Shown here: positions 40,056-48,869 of the stretch, piece by piece
How the letters are laid out: each line of letters opens with the position of its first letter
Numbering within the stretch: position 1 is the first letter of the stretch
NCBI RefSeq assembly: GCF_003122215.1
Contig: NZ_QEYD01000004.1
Location: 310,001 to 374,000 of the forward strand
Direction of reading: 5' to 3'
From: Pararhodobacter marinus
Lineage (GTDB): Bacteria > Pseudomonadota > Alphaproteobacteria > Rhodobacterales > Rhodobacteraceae
DNA: 64,000 nt
Position numbers and translations under genes: made by a program
Notes under the pieces: model-generated
The model's database searches: none
What the model saw: only the letters and a program-made list of their open reading frames with translations
Told to the model about the DNA's origin: nothing

Positions 40056-40910
40056 ATGCTGTTCAAGAACACTCTCGCCCTTACCGCCGCCACCCTCACC
40101 TTCGGCAGTGCCGCGATGGCCGACGACCATGCGGGCGTGATGGGATACGCCCTTGCCGATGACGGCAGCACGCTGGTCACCATGGCTGATATCGCCATGC
40201 CGGGCAATGTGGAAACCCATGCGCTGGAGACGCCGCTGCGCGCCATTGCCTATCGTCCCGTCACCGGGCAACTCCTGGGCTATGCCGACGGCATGATCTA
40301 CGAAATCGACCCCGCAACCGGCGAATTGTCGGATCTGGGCGCCAGCTTCATGGACGACGCGATGATCGGCGACGGCGCCGTGGCGTTCGATTTCAACAAC
40401 CAGATCGACGCGGTGCGCGCGGTCGGGGCGGACGGGGCGAACCTCGTCTACTTCCCTGACGGATTCGGCGACAACGACGAGCGGGCGAACTCGGTCCGCC
40501 GGTTCACCGATGCCTATTACGCCGAGGGCGACATGTCGGCCGATCTGGAACCGCAGATCTTCGCCAACGCCTATACCAACGCCATTTCGGGGTCGACGGC
40601 GTCGTCCACGGCGCAATATGCGCTTGATTCCAATGCGAATGCGCTGGTCATGCTGGCCAACAACGACGGCACGCTGACCTCGGTCGGCTACCTGACCGTC
40701 GACGGTGAGGCGATCGACGTGACGGATTGGGGCGGCTTCGACATCGTCTCGCCGGAGGAAGGCTCGGACATGGCCTATGCCATCCTGCAGATCGACGGCG
40801 AAGACTCCGCCGGTCTTTATTCGGTCGACCTGTCGAGTGGCGCGGTCACCGAACTGGCGGATCTTGGCATGGGCGGCTTCAGCGGCTTTGCCGTCTCGCA
40901 CGGCATGTAA
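40056..40910 (+). CDS. secreted DUF4394 domain protein
   Basis: A 284-residue protein with a signal peptide (MLFKNTLALTAATLTFGSAAMA) followed by DUF4394, a beta-propeller-like repeat domain of unknown function (PLRAIAYRPVTGQLLGYADG, GDGAVAFDFNNQIDAVRAVG, GGFDIVSPEEGSDMAYAIL). ATG 40056 follows AAGGA; the upstream open frame overlaps the divergent sigma gene. The protein is acidic, as expected for a periplasmic or surface protein. It adjoins the ECF sigma and anti-sigma pair, so it is likely the regulated output or a periplasmic sensor of that system. No catalytic residues are evident. Confidence 0.88.
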   Translation: MLFKNTLALTAATLTFGSAAMADDHAGVMGYALADDGSTLVTMADIAMPGNVETHALETPLRAIAYRPVTGQLLGYADGMIYEIDPATGELSDLGASFMDDAMIGDGAVAFDFNNQIDAVRAVGADGANLVYFPDGFGDNDERANSVRRFTDAYYAEGDMSADLEPQIFANAYTNAISGSTASSTAQYALDSNANALVMLANNDGTLTSVGYLTVDGEAIDVTDWGGFDIVSPEEGSDMAYAILQIDGEDSAGLYSVDLSSGAVTELADLGMGGFSGFAVSHGM

Positions 40911-40941
40911 CCGCCGCTGCGAATGCCGGACCTGCGACCGG

Positions 40942-40967
40942 GCCCCCGACCTTGCGTCGGGGGCTTT
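40942..40967 (+). terminator. intrinsic terminator after the DUF4394 gene
   Basis: GCCCCCGAC (40942-40950) pairs perfectly with GTCGGGGGC (40956-40964) around a five-base loop, followed by TTT. The remaining bases to 41168 hold no convincing gene; GGAGGGAGGAG just before 41169 is the ribosome site of the next gene. Confidence 0.8.
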
Positions 40968-41168
40968 CGCGTTGAACGCGTCAGCGGGGTGCCCCGGGGC
41001 GCAGCCGGATCGCCCGCCTTTCGCGAAACGCGAATGCGGCTTTGCCGAACGGGGCGCTTCCCTTCCGCTATCGCAAAAGGAGAGGATGTCACGATCGGGT
41101 CTGCGGGGGAGCGGGGCCCGGCTTTGCCAGGGGGCTTCGACGGGAAGTCCCGGAGGGAGGAGAATTCG

Positions 41169-42254
41169 ATGAGCCTTTTCCAGAACCGCGCCGTGACCCG
41201 GCGCCGCCTTTCAGCCCTTGCCTGCGCGACCGCGCTGGTTCTGCCCGTGACGGCGCAGGCCGAGGTCGATTTCAGCGGCGAGACGGTACGCATCGTCTAC
41301 AATGCCGGCCCGGGCGGCGCGACCGGCCTGTTCGCGCAGATCCTGGCCGCGAATATCGGCCGCCACCTGCCCGGTGAGCCCGAGGTCATCGCCGAGCCGA
41401 TGCCCGGCGGCGCATTGTTGCGCGGGATGCAATATGTCTATCACGCCGAACCCGACGGGCTGACGCTGGGCTGGCTGGCCTGGGGTGGCGCGACGCGGGT
41501 GCTGGACCCCGAAGAATTGCAGATCCCGTTCGGCGAATTCGGGCTTGCGGGCGGTCTGGGCAATACCTGGGTCGTGCATGCGGCAACGTCGATGGGGATC
41601 GAGACGGGGGCCGATTTTGCCGATCAGGAGCGCGTGGTCTATGGCGGCTTCACGCCGGGATCGAGCGAGATCCGCGCCGTGGCCTCGATGGACCTTCTGG
41701 GCATCGAGACCGATTTCGTCGGCGGCTTCCGGGGCGGCGCCGAAACGCAGGCGGCGATGCAGCGCGGCGAGATCCAGATGCGCAACGGCACCGTGTCGAA
41801 CTGGCTGACCAGCGTGGTGCCCGAGATGGTCGAAACCGGCGATTCCGTCGGCCTGTTCTACTGGGGCCGTCCCCGCCAGGACGGAACCGAGGCGCCGAAC
41901 GACCAGCTCGACGGGCTGCCCACGTTCTACGACTATGTGCTGGAAGAGCGGGGCGAGGCGCCGTCGGGCGAAGCCTACGACCTGGTGCGCTACCTGTCCT
42001 CGGCCGCCGATGGCATGACCTGGATCTTCGTCACGCCGCCCGAGACGCCCGACGAGATCACCCAAGCCGTCGCCGCGGCCTACGAGGCGGTGATGCAGGA
42101 CCCGGCCATGGCCGAGGCCGCGCGCAATGTCCTGGGCTCGACCCCGGAAGTGGTGCTGCGCGACGAGGCGCTCGAGGTCATGCAGATCGTCGAAGAGGTC
42201 TCGCCCGGGATCCGCGCGACGATGCAGGCCTATATCGACCGGCTGTCGCGCTGA
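41169..42254 (+). CDS. tripartite tricarboxylate transporter substrate-binding protein (TctC family), orphan
   Basis: A 361-residue TctC/Bug-family binding protein. The signal peptide (RRRLSALACATALVLPVTAQA) precedes VRIVYNAGPGGATGLFAQILA, the usual first strand and ligand loop of the family, which binds carboxylates such as citrate, tartrate or aromatic acids. ATG 41169 follows GGAGGGAGGAG. No tctA or tctB adjoins it; a TctA-TctB fusion fragment lies 21 kb away at the right edge. Orphan TctC proteins are common in this group of bacteria and may share membrane partners. It is followed after one base by the beta-propeller protein gene and then by UbiD/UbiX. Confidence 0.88.
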   Translation: MSLFQNRAVTRRRLSALACATALVLPVTAQAEVDFSGETVRIVYNAGPGGATGLFAQILAANIGRHLPGEPEVIAEPMPGGALLRGMQYVYHAEPDGLTLGWLAWGGATRVLDPEELQIPFGEFGLAGGLGNTWVVHAATSMGIETGADFADQERVVYGGFTPGSSEIRAVASMDLLGIETDFVGGFRGGAETQAAMQRGEIQMRNGTVSNWLTSVVPEMVETGDSVGLFYWGRPRQDGTEAPNDQLDGLPTFYDYVLEERGEAPSGEAYDLVRYLSSAADGMTWIFVTPPETPDEITQAVAAAYEAVMQDPAMAEAARNVLGSTPEVVLRDEALEVMQIVEEVSPGIRATMQAYIDRLSR

Positions 42255-42255
42255 C

Positions 42256-43119
42256 ATGCTGCGCGCCGAACGATTGCTGGACCATCCGATCATCGGCCAG
42301 GGCATGGACGACCGGATGGGCAGCAACATCAACGGCCCGTGCCTGATCCGGGTGCCCGACTGGGTGCCCGGAAAGCTGGGGCGCTATTACCTCTATTTCG
42401 CTCATCACCGGGGCCAGTACATCCGGCTGGCCTATGCCGATGCGCTGACCGGGCCGTGGACGATCCACGGTCCGGGCGTTCTGCCGCTGGAACAATCGGG
42501 CTTCTCGCATCACGTCGCCTCGCCCGAGGTGGTGGTGGATCACGACGCGCGGCGCATCCGGATGTTCTATCACGGCGGCGACGTCATCAAGTTCCAGTAC
42601 ACCCGGCTGGCCAGTTCGGCGGACGGGCTGGATTTCACCGGCGGGACCCAGAACCTGATGAACCCCTATGCGCGGATCTTCCGTCATGGCGGGTGGACCT
42701 ATGCCATCGCCATGCCCGGCCAGTTCTATCGCTCGCGCGACGGGGTGTCGGACTGGCAGGAAGGCCCGTGCCTGTTCACCCGGGACATGCGCCACGCGGC
42801 CGTGCGTGTCGTGGGCGATACGCTCACCGTGATCTGGTCGAACCGGGGCGACGCGCCCGAAAGCCTCTGGCAATGCGAGATCGACCTGTCGGGCGACTGG
42901 ATGGGCTGGAGCGAAGGTCCGCACGCGCTGCTGCTCGCGCCCGAGCGGGACTGGGAAGGCGCCGGGCTTCCGGTCGAGCCGTCGGTGATCGGGCCCATCG
43001 ACGAGCCGGCCAACCAGCTGCGCGATCCGGCACTCTTTGACGAGGACGGGCAGCTTTACATGGTCTACGCGGTGGCAGGCGAATGGGGGCTGGCGCTGGC
43101 TGCGCTGCACGAAGCCTGA
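42256..43119 (+). CDS. glycosyl-hydrolase-like five-bladed beta-propeller protein
   Basis: A 287-residue protein with propeller-like repeats resembling GH43/GH32 folds (GRYYLYFAHHRGQYIRLAYAD, HHVASPEVVVDHDARRIRMF, DGQLYMVYAVAGEWGLAL). No signal peptide is visible. It begins one base after the TctC stop, so it is probably co-transcribed with it. Carbohydrate activity is not assured: many such propellers in catabolic operons are lactonases or have unknown functions. The catalytic acid residues of GH43 cannot be confirmed by eye. Confidence 0.7.
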   Translation: MLRAERLLDHPIIGQGMDDRMGSNINGPCLIRVPDWVPGKLGRYYLYFAHHRGQYIRLAYADALTGPWTIHGPGVLPLEQSGFSHHVASPEVVVDHDARRIRMFYHGGDVIKFQYTRLASSADGLDFTGGTQNLMNPYARIFRHGGWTYAIAMPGQFYRSRDGVSDWQEGPCLFTRDMRHAAVRVVGDTLTVIWSNRGDAPESLWQCEIDLSGDWMGWSEGPHALLLAPERDWEGAGLPVEPSVIGPIDEPANQLRDPALFDEDGQLYMVYAVAGEWGLALAALHEA

Positions 43120-43285
43120 CGCGTGACCCGGCGGTGACCCGGGCGGCGTTTTGCCGGTTACCGGATATGCCCGGAATCGAAAAGGAAATGTCTGATCGGT
43201 GAAGCGGCGGCGCTGGTCGTGCCCCGCTTCCTTCGCGTCTAATCGGGGCCAGACGAACCCGGATTGACCAAGGGAGCCCCGATCC

Positions 43286-44614
43286 ATGCACAGCCTGCTG
43301 AAAACGCTCGAAGCCCGGGGCGAGCTGCGCCGCGTCGCGAAAGCCGTCGACCCGCAGCACCAGCTGGCCGCCGTGACCCGGGCGGTGCAGCGTGCGGGCG
43401 GCGAGGCGGTCCTGTTTGAGAACGTCACCGGCAGCGACATGCCCGTCGTGTCCAACATCTTTGGCAGCCACCAGCGGCTTTGCGACATGATCGGCGCCGG
43501 GACGCAGACATTCAACGAGCGGTGGATCGCGCTGACCGAGGCCTGCATCGCCGCCGAACCGGGCAGCACGACCCGCCCCGCGACCGAACAGGAAGCGGCG
43601 GGTTTCGTCAGCGGCAAGCTGTCGGATCTGCCCGCCATCACCTGGCACGGGCGCGATGGCGGCCCCTATTTGACCAGCGCGATCTTCCTGGCCAACGATC
43701 CTGAAACCGGCGTCGCGAACCTGTCCTTCCACCGGTCGCAGCAGATTTCCGATCAGGAATTGCGGGTCCGGCTGGGCGGCACGCATGACCTTGCCCGCTA
43801 CCAGCGCGCCGCCGAGGAAAAGGGCGAAACGCTGGAAGCGGCGCTGATCCTCTCGGCCCCGCCCGAAATCTTCCTGTCGGCCTGCGCCTCGCTGCCCTAC
43901 GAGGCATCCGAATTGTCGATGGCCGCGCAGATCCGGGGCGAGCCGCTGGCGATGCGCAAATGCGTGACGCTGGATCTGGAGGTGCCGGCCAGCGCCGATA
44001 TCGTCGTCGAGGGCCGTTTCCTGCCGCATGAACGCCGCCCCGAAGGGCCGTTCGGCGAGTTCATGGGCAATTACGTCGAGGTGGGCCCCAACCATGTCTT
44101 CGAAATCACGCATGTCAGCTACCGCAAGGACGCGGTGCTGCACGGGCTTCTTTGCGGCTCGCCCGAGGATCTTCGCCCGCTCGAAGCCGTGACGGCGGCG
44201 CGGGTCTACCGGGCGGTCAACGCGGCGGTGCCGGGTGTGCTTGATGTCAGTTGCCGGCCGAACGTGATGATCTCGATCATCAAGATCCGCAAGGCCTATG
44301 AAGGTCATGCGCAGCACGTCTTCCTGGCCGCGCTGGCCTCGCATCTCGATTACAACAAGGTGGTGATCGTGGTGGACGAGGACGTGGATATCCACGACCT
44401 CGATGACGTGATGTGGGCCTATCTCACGCGCGGGCGGGCGGATACGCGGGCGATGATTCTCAACGATATTCCCGGCTTCTACCGCGATCCGAAAAAAGAC
44501 CATTGGGGCCGTCTGTGCATCGACGCGACGATGCCCTGGGGTCGCGAAGAGGAATTCGCCCGCAAGTCGATCCCGGGTCAGGACGAGATCGACCTCGCGG
44601 ACTGGCTGGCATGA
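43286..44614 (+). CDS. UbiD-family (de)carboxylase
   Basis: A 442-residue UbiD-family enzyme (start MHSLLKTLEARGELRRVAKA). The signature RPEGPFGEFMGNYVEVG near 250 carries the acidic residue cluster (Glu, Glu) of the prenylated-FMN site, and NALFGSH-like SNIFGSHQRLC lies near 60. Such enzymes reversibly decarboxylate aromatic, heteroaromatic or unsaturated acids. A UbiX-type flavin prenyltransferase gene overlaps its stop (ATGA), so the cofactor is made in step. At 442 residues it is nearer the short catabolic decarboxylases than the ubiquinone-pathway UbiD (about 490), and there are no ubiquinone genes nearby. Confidence 0.92.
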   Translation: MHSLLKTLEARGELRRVAKAVDPQHQLAAVTRAVQRAGGEAVLFENVTGSDMPVVSNIFGSHQRLCDMIGAGTQTFNERWIALTEACIAAEPGSTTRPATEQEAAGFVSGKLSDLPAITWHGRDGGPYLTSAIFLANDPETGVANLSFHRSQQISDQELRVRLGGTHDLARYQRAAEEKGETLEAALILSAPPEIFLSACASLPYEASELSMAAQIRGEPLAMRKCVTLDLEVPASADIVVEGRFLPHERRPEGPFGEFMGNYVEVGPNHVFEITHVSYRKDAVLHGLLCGSPEDLRPLEAVTAARVYRAVNAAVPGVLDVSCRPNVMISIIKIRKAYEGHAQHVFLAALASHLDYNKVVIVVDEDVDIHDLDDVMWAYLTRGRADTRAMILNDIPGFYRDPKKDHWGRLCIDATMPWGREEEFARKSIPGQDEIDLADWLA

Positions 44615-45177
44615 GTGCCCCGCAGCGGTTGATCGTCGGGATATCGGGTGCCTCGGGCGTGCGCTACGGCGTGCGACTGCTGGAGATCCTGCAGGACACG
44701 CCGATCGAGACGCATCTGGTCATGTCGCAGGCCGCCGAGATCACGCTGGCGCATGAAACCGACTGGAAGGTCGCACAGGTCTACGATCTGGCCGACAGGG
44801 TTCACGGCGCGCGCGATATCGCGGCGGGGATTTCCAGCGGCTCGTTCCGGACGCTGGGAATGGTCGTCGCGCCCTGTTCGGTGCGCTCGATGTCCGAGAT
44901 CGCAAGCGGCGTCACCTCGGGGTTGCTGACGCGGGCGGCGGACGTGGTGCTGAAAGAACAGCGCAAGCTGGTGCTGATGGTGCGCGAAACGCCGCTGCAT
45001 CTGGGGCATCTGCGCACCATGACCCAACTGGCCGAGATGGGGGCGATCATCGCCCCGCCGGTGCCGGCCTTCTATAACCGGCCCGGAACGCTGGACGATC
45101 TGGTCGATCACAGTCTGGGGCGGGTGCTGGACCTGTTCGGGATCGAGACGGATCTGGTCCGGCGCTGGAAGGACTGA
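44611..45177 (+). CDS. ubiX: UbiX-family flavin prenyltransferase
   Basis: A 188-residue UbiX/Pad1-type protein. GISGASG at 10-16 binds the flavin phosphate and the central MVVAPCSVRSMSEIASGVTSGL and C-terminal PPVPAFYNRPGTLDDLVDH segments are family hallmarks. It attaches a dimethylallyl unit to FMN, making the cofactor for UbiD. The start ATG 44611 overlaps the ubiD stop by four bases. In the ubiD-ubiX pair it serves that decarboxylase; whether the genome has another ubiX for ubiquinone is not visible here. Confidence 0.93.
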   Translation: MSAPQRLIVGISGASGVRYGVRLLEILQDTPIETHLVMSQAAEITLAHETDWKVAQVYDLADRVHGARDIAAGISSGSFRTLGMVVAPCSVRSMSEIASGVTSGLLTRAADVVLKEQRKLVLMVRETPLHLGHLRTMTQLAEMGAIIAPPVPAFYNRPGTLDDLVDHSLGRVLDLFGIETDLVRRWKD

Positions 45178-45230
45178 CCCGCCGTCCGTTCCGGCAGCGC
45201 CCCGGCAGGGCCCCGCCACGAACGCCGCGC

Positions 45231-46043
45231 TCAGTCGGCGTCGATGCGGAAGGCCGGGGGCGTCGGACGGGTCACGTCGGGAACCGGGATCGCGTCGATC
45301 ATGCGCCGGGTGAAAGCGTGCTGCGGGTTCGACCAGACCTCGCGCGCGGGGCCGGTTTCGACGATCTCGCCCTTGTACATCATCGCCACCCGGTCGGCGA
45401 AGGTTTCGACCAGCATCAGGTCGTGGCTGATGAACAGATAGCTCAGCCCCATGTCGCGCTTCAGTTCCCACAGCAGGTTCACGATCTGCGCCTGGATCGA
45501 CACGTCCAGCGCCGAGACCGGCTCGTCGCAGATCAGGAGGTCCGGCTGCATCACCAGCGCCCGCGCGATGCCGATCCGCTGACGTTGCCCGCCCGAGAAT
45601 TCATGCGGAAAACGGCGGCCCCAGTCGGTGGGCAGGCCCACGCGCTCCATCATCTCGTGCGCGCGCTTCAGCCGCGAGGACGCCTCGCCGATCTGGTGGA
45701 TATCCAGCGGCTCGCGGATCAGCTGTTCCACCCGCTTGCGCGGGTTGAGCGAGGAAAACGGGTCCTGAAACACGCATTGGATATGCGGCCGGTAGCGTTT
45801 CAGCCGGAAACGGTCGAGCCCCGCGATATCGTTGCCCTCGTATTCGATGCTGCCCGAAGAGGGCGCCTGCAGGCCAAGGATGGTGCGCGCCAGCGTGGTC
45901 TTGCCGCAGCCGGATTCGCCAACCAACGCCAGCGTCTCGCCGCGCTCCAGTTGCAGCGAGATGCCCCGGACCGGGTGGATCATCTCCTTGCCGACGCGAA
46001 AGCTGACATGCAGGTTGTCGATGCGCAGAAGCGGGGTCGTCAT
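45231..46043 (-). CDS. oligopeptide/dipeptide-type ABC transporter ATPase (DppF-like)
   Basis: A 270-residue ATPase with Walker A GESGCGKTT, signature SGGQRQRIGIARAL, Walker B LLICDEPVSALD and switch His in FISHDL. The ATG at 46043 overlaps the preceding ATPase by four bases. The C-terminal oligopeptide-type extension is short. It is the last gene of a six-gene operon read right to left: binding protein, racemase-family enzyme, two permeases, two ATPases. Confidence 0.93.
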   Translation of the reverse strand: MTTPLLRIDNLHVSFRVGKEMIHPVRGISLQLERGETLALVGESGCGKTTLARTILGLQAPSSGSIEYEGNDIAGLDRFRLKRYRPHIQCVFQDPFSSLNPRKRVEQLIREPLDIHQIGEASSRLKRAHEMMERVGLPTDWGRRFPHEFSGGQRQRIGIARALVMQPDLLICDEPVSALDVSIQAQIVNLLWELKRDMGLSYLFISHDLMLVETFADRVAMMYKGEIVETGPAREVWSNPQHAFTRRMIDAIPVPDVTRPTPPAFRIDAD

Positions 46044-47026
46044 GTCAGGGTCTCCCGGGCGACGGGGTGGAAACAGGCATAGCCATGCGCGCCCTCGAAC
46101 GTGGGTTCGGGCACGCGCGCGCGGCACAGATCGCTGGCATTGGGGCAACGCGGGGCGAAGCGGCAGCCGGGCATCGGATCGGCGATGGAGGGCACGGTGC
46201 CGGGGATTTCGCGCAGAACGCCGCCACCGGCTGCCGCCCGTTCGGGATTGGGCGTCGCGTCCAGCAGGCCGCGCGAGTAGGGATGGCGGGGCGACAGGAA
46301 CAGATCGCGCGTCGGCGCTTCCTCAGCCTTGTTGCCGGCATACATGACCATCACCCGGTCCGCGGTATGCGCGACGAGTCCCAGATTGTGGGTGATCAGC
46401 ACGATGGCCACGCCGGTATCGCGCTGCAGCCGTTTCAAAAGCCGCATGATCTGCGCCTGAACGGTCACGTCCAGCGCGGTGGTCGGTTCGTCGGCGATCA
46501 GCACGTCCGGGTTGCAGGCCAGCGCCATGGCGATCACCACGCGCTGCAATTGCCCGCCCGACAGCTTGTGCGGATAGGACCAGGCCAGCGCTTCGGGGTT
46601 GGGCAGGTCGACCTTGGTCAGCAGATCGATGACCCTTTTCCACGCCATCTCGCGCGGGAGCTGTTCGTGCTCTTCGATCACTTCGAGCACCTGCTTGCCG
46701 ACCGGGTAGAGCGGGTCGAGCGCGGCCATGGGTTCCTGAAAGACCATCCCGATCTCGACCGCGCGGACCTTGCGCATGGCGCGGTTGTCGGTGATCGGCA
46801 GCTCGCGCCCCTTGAACCGGACCGAGCCGGCGGTGCGTTCCACAGCATCGGGCAGAAGCCCCATGATGGCGAGCGAGGTCATCGACTTGCCGCAGCCAGA
46901 TTCGCCGACGATGGCCAGCGTCTCGCCGGCATGGACGGTGAACGAGACGCCGCGCAGGATCAGCAGGCCGGGTTTCTTGCGGACGCTGATCTGCAGGTTC
47001 TCGACGGCAAGGATCGGGGTGGTCAT
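46040..47026 (-). CDS. oligopeptide/dipeptide-type ABC transporter ATPase (DppD-like)
   Basis: A 328-residue ATPase with Walker [10 protein letters not shown], signature [14 protein letters not shown], Walker [13 protein letters not shown], and a C-terminal cysteine-rich extension ([18 protein letters not shown]) that in Dpp/Opp ATPases forms an iron-sulfur-like site. The start ATG 47026 shares its A with the TGA stop of the permease upstream. The first ~170 residues of the open frame beyond 47026 belong to a shadow of the permease gene and are not part of this protein. Confidence 0.93.
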   Translation of the reverse strand: MTTPILAVENLQISVRKKPGLLILRGVSFTVHAGETLAIVGESGCGKSMTSLAIMGLLPDAVERTAGSVRFKGRELPITDNRAMRKVRAVEIGMVFQEPMAALDPLYPVGKQVLEVIEEHEQLPREMAWKRVIDLLTKVDLPNPEALAWSYPHKLSGGQLQRVVIAMALACNPDVLIADEPTTALDVTVQAQIMRLLKRLQRDTGVAIVLITHNLGLVAHTADRVMVMYAGNKAEEAPTRDLFLSPRHPYSRGLLDATPNPERAAAGGGVLREIPGTVPSIADPMPGCRFAPRCPNASDLCRARVPEPTFEGAHGYACFHPVARETLT

Positions 47027-47877
47027 CAATGCCCCCTCTGGCTGCGAAGCCGCGGATTGAGGTAATCGTTGAGCCCGTCGCCCACCAGGTTGAGCGCCAG
47101 CGCGGTCAGAAGCAGGGCGATGCCGGGAATGGTCATGATGTACCACGCGTCGCGCAGGTTGTTCTTGCCCATGCCGATCATCGTGCCCCATGTGGTCACG
47201 TTGGGATCGCCGAAGCCCAAGAAGCTGAGCGCGCTTTCCATCAGGATCGCGGTGGCGATCATGATCGTGGACATGACGGTGACGCCCGACATCGCGTTGG
47301 GCAGGATCTGGGTGAAGATAATGCGCCGGTCGCTCATCCCGGCGACGATGCAGCCCTGCACATAGGCCTTTTCGCGCAGCACCATGAACTCGCCCCGCAC
47401 AAGGCGCGCGATGGCGGGCCAGCTGACCACGGCAAGCGAGAAGATGATCACCTGGATGGACGGGCCCAGAACGGCGACGACGACGATGGCCAGCATGAAT
47501 TGCGGGATGGTCTGGAACAGCTCGGTGATCCGCATGAGCAGGTTGTCGATCCAGCCGCCGTAATAGCCGGCATAGGCGCCCACGAGGATGCCGAACACCA
47601 TCGCCACGGTGACCGAGGCGAAGCCCACCAGAAGCGACACCTGCGCGCCGTAGAACAGGCCCGCAAGGATGTTGCGGCCCAGCCCGTCGGTGCCCAGCGG
47701 CGCGCCCGGATACTGGCCGGGCCATTGCAGCGGCGGCCCCATCATCGTGTCGGGCGGCTGCGGAAACAGGAAGGGTGCCGAGGCAGCCATGAAGAACACC
47801 GTGGCCAGCAGGATCAGCCCCACAAGCAGCATCCAGTCGCGGAACACGGCGGTGACGAAGGATTTCACGCGGTCCAT
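47026..47877 (-). CDS. oligopeptide/dipeptide-type ABC transporter permease (DppC-like)
   Basis: A 283-residue permease with an N-terminal OppC-type helix, six main helices and the LGTDGLGRNILAGLFYGAQVSL entrance typical of the family, ending NLVGDGLNDYLNPRLR. The ATG 47877 overlaps the preceding permease stop by one base (TGATG), and its own stop likewise overlaps the next start, so translation is tightly coupled throughout the operon. Confidence 0.93.
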   Translation of the reverse strand: MDRVKSFVTAVFRDWMLLVGLILLATVFFMAASAPFLFPQPPDTMMGPPLQWPGQYPGAPLGTDGLGRNILAGLFYGAQVSLLVGFASVTVAMVFGILVGAYAGYYGGWIDNLLMRITELFQTIPQFMLAIVVVAVLGPSIQVIIFSLAVVSWPAIARLVRGEFMVLREKAYVQGCIVAGMSDRRIIFTQILPNAMSGVTVMSTIMIATAILMESALSFLGFGDPNVTTWGTMIGMGKNNLRDAWYIMTIPGIALLLTALALNLVGDGLNDYLNPRLRSQRGH

Positions 47878-48869
47878 CACTTCAGCTCCACGGTCGGGTT
47901 GATGATGGCATAGAGCAGATCGACGATCAGGTTGGCGACAATCACGAACAGCGAACTGAGCACGAGGATGCTGAGCAGCAGGTTCAGGTCCCGCTGGAAC
48001 ATCGCGTCGAACATCAGCCGCCCGACGCCCGGCCACGAGAAGACGGTTTCGGTCAGCACCGCACCGCCCAGGAAGTTGCCGATATTGGTGCCGACCACGG
48101 TGACCAGCGGCAGCACGGCGTTCCTGAGCGCGTGGCGATAGGCGAGCCGTCGCTCGGAGATGCCCTTGGCGCGGGCCACGCGGATGAAATCGAGCGACAG
48201 CACTTCCAGCATCCCGGCGCGCACAAGCCGGATATAGATCGCAAGGTAGAAGATCGACTGTGCCAGCGCGGGCAGGATCAGGTGATGAGCGATATCCACC
48301 ACGCGGTCCCAGCCGGTATGGAAGGCCAGCACGTTCTCCATCCCCGAGGTGGGCGTCCAGCCCAGCCAGACCGCGAAGATCAGGATCATCATCAGGCCGA
48401 TCCAGTAAGGCGGGGTGCCGTAAAGCAGCAGCGCCACGAAGGAAATCGCCCGGTCCGGCCAGCGATTGGCATAGCGCGCCGCCGTGACGCCGAAGACGAT
48501 GCCGCCGATCACCGCGATCAGGATCGCCGCGCCCATCAGCATCAGCGTGGCGGGCAGCCGGCTGAGGATCAGCGTCGAGACGCGTTCGTTGAACACGTGC
48601 GAATAGCCCAGATCCAGCGTGGCCAGCCGGGTCAGGAACGCCCAGAGCTGGCTGAGCAACGGCTGGTCCAGCCCGAACTGCGCGCGAAGCTGCGCGATGT
48701 ATTCGGGATCGGCGGTGCCGGCCTGTCCGGCCAGCGCCTCGGCGGCGTCGCCGGGGGCGAGCTTCAGAAGAAAGAAGTTGATGATGGCAATGGCCAGCAT
48801 GGCCAGTGCACCGTAGACCAGCCGCTTGCCCAGAAAGGCCCAGGGAAAGCGGCGTCGGATCGGTTTCAT
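47877..48869 (-). CDS. oligopeptide/dipeptide-type ABC transporter permease (DppB-like)
   Basis: A 330-residue permease with six helices and the family segments FFLLKLAPGDAAEALAGQAG, FGVTAARYANRWPD and GGAVLTETVFSWPGVGRL. The ATG 48869 overlaps the racemase-family gene stop by four bases, and extension to the upstream ATG would lie wholly inside that gene. It pairs with the DppC-like permease to form the channel. Confidence 0.93.
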   Translation of the reverse strand: MKPIRRRFPWAFLGKRLVYGALAMLAIAIINFFLLKLAPGDAAEALAGQAGTADPEYIAQLRAQFGLDQPLLSQLWAFLTRLATLDLGYSHVFNERVSTLILSRLPATLMLMGAAILIAVIGGIVFGVTAARYANRWPDRAISFVALLLYGTPPYWIGLMMILIFAVWLGWTPTSGMENVLAFHTGWDRVVDIAHHLILPALAQSIFYLAIYIRLVRAGMLEVLSLDFIRVARAKGISERRLAYRHALRNAVLPLVTVVGTNIGNFLGGAVLTETVFSWPGVGRLMFDAMFQRDLNLLLSILVLSSLFVIVANLIVDLLYAIINPTVELK

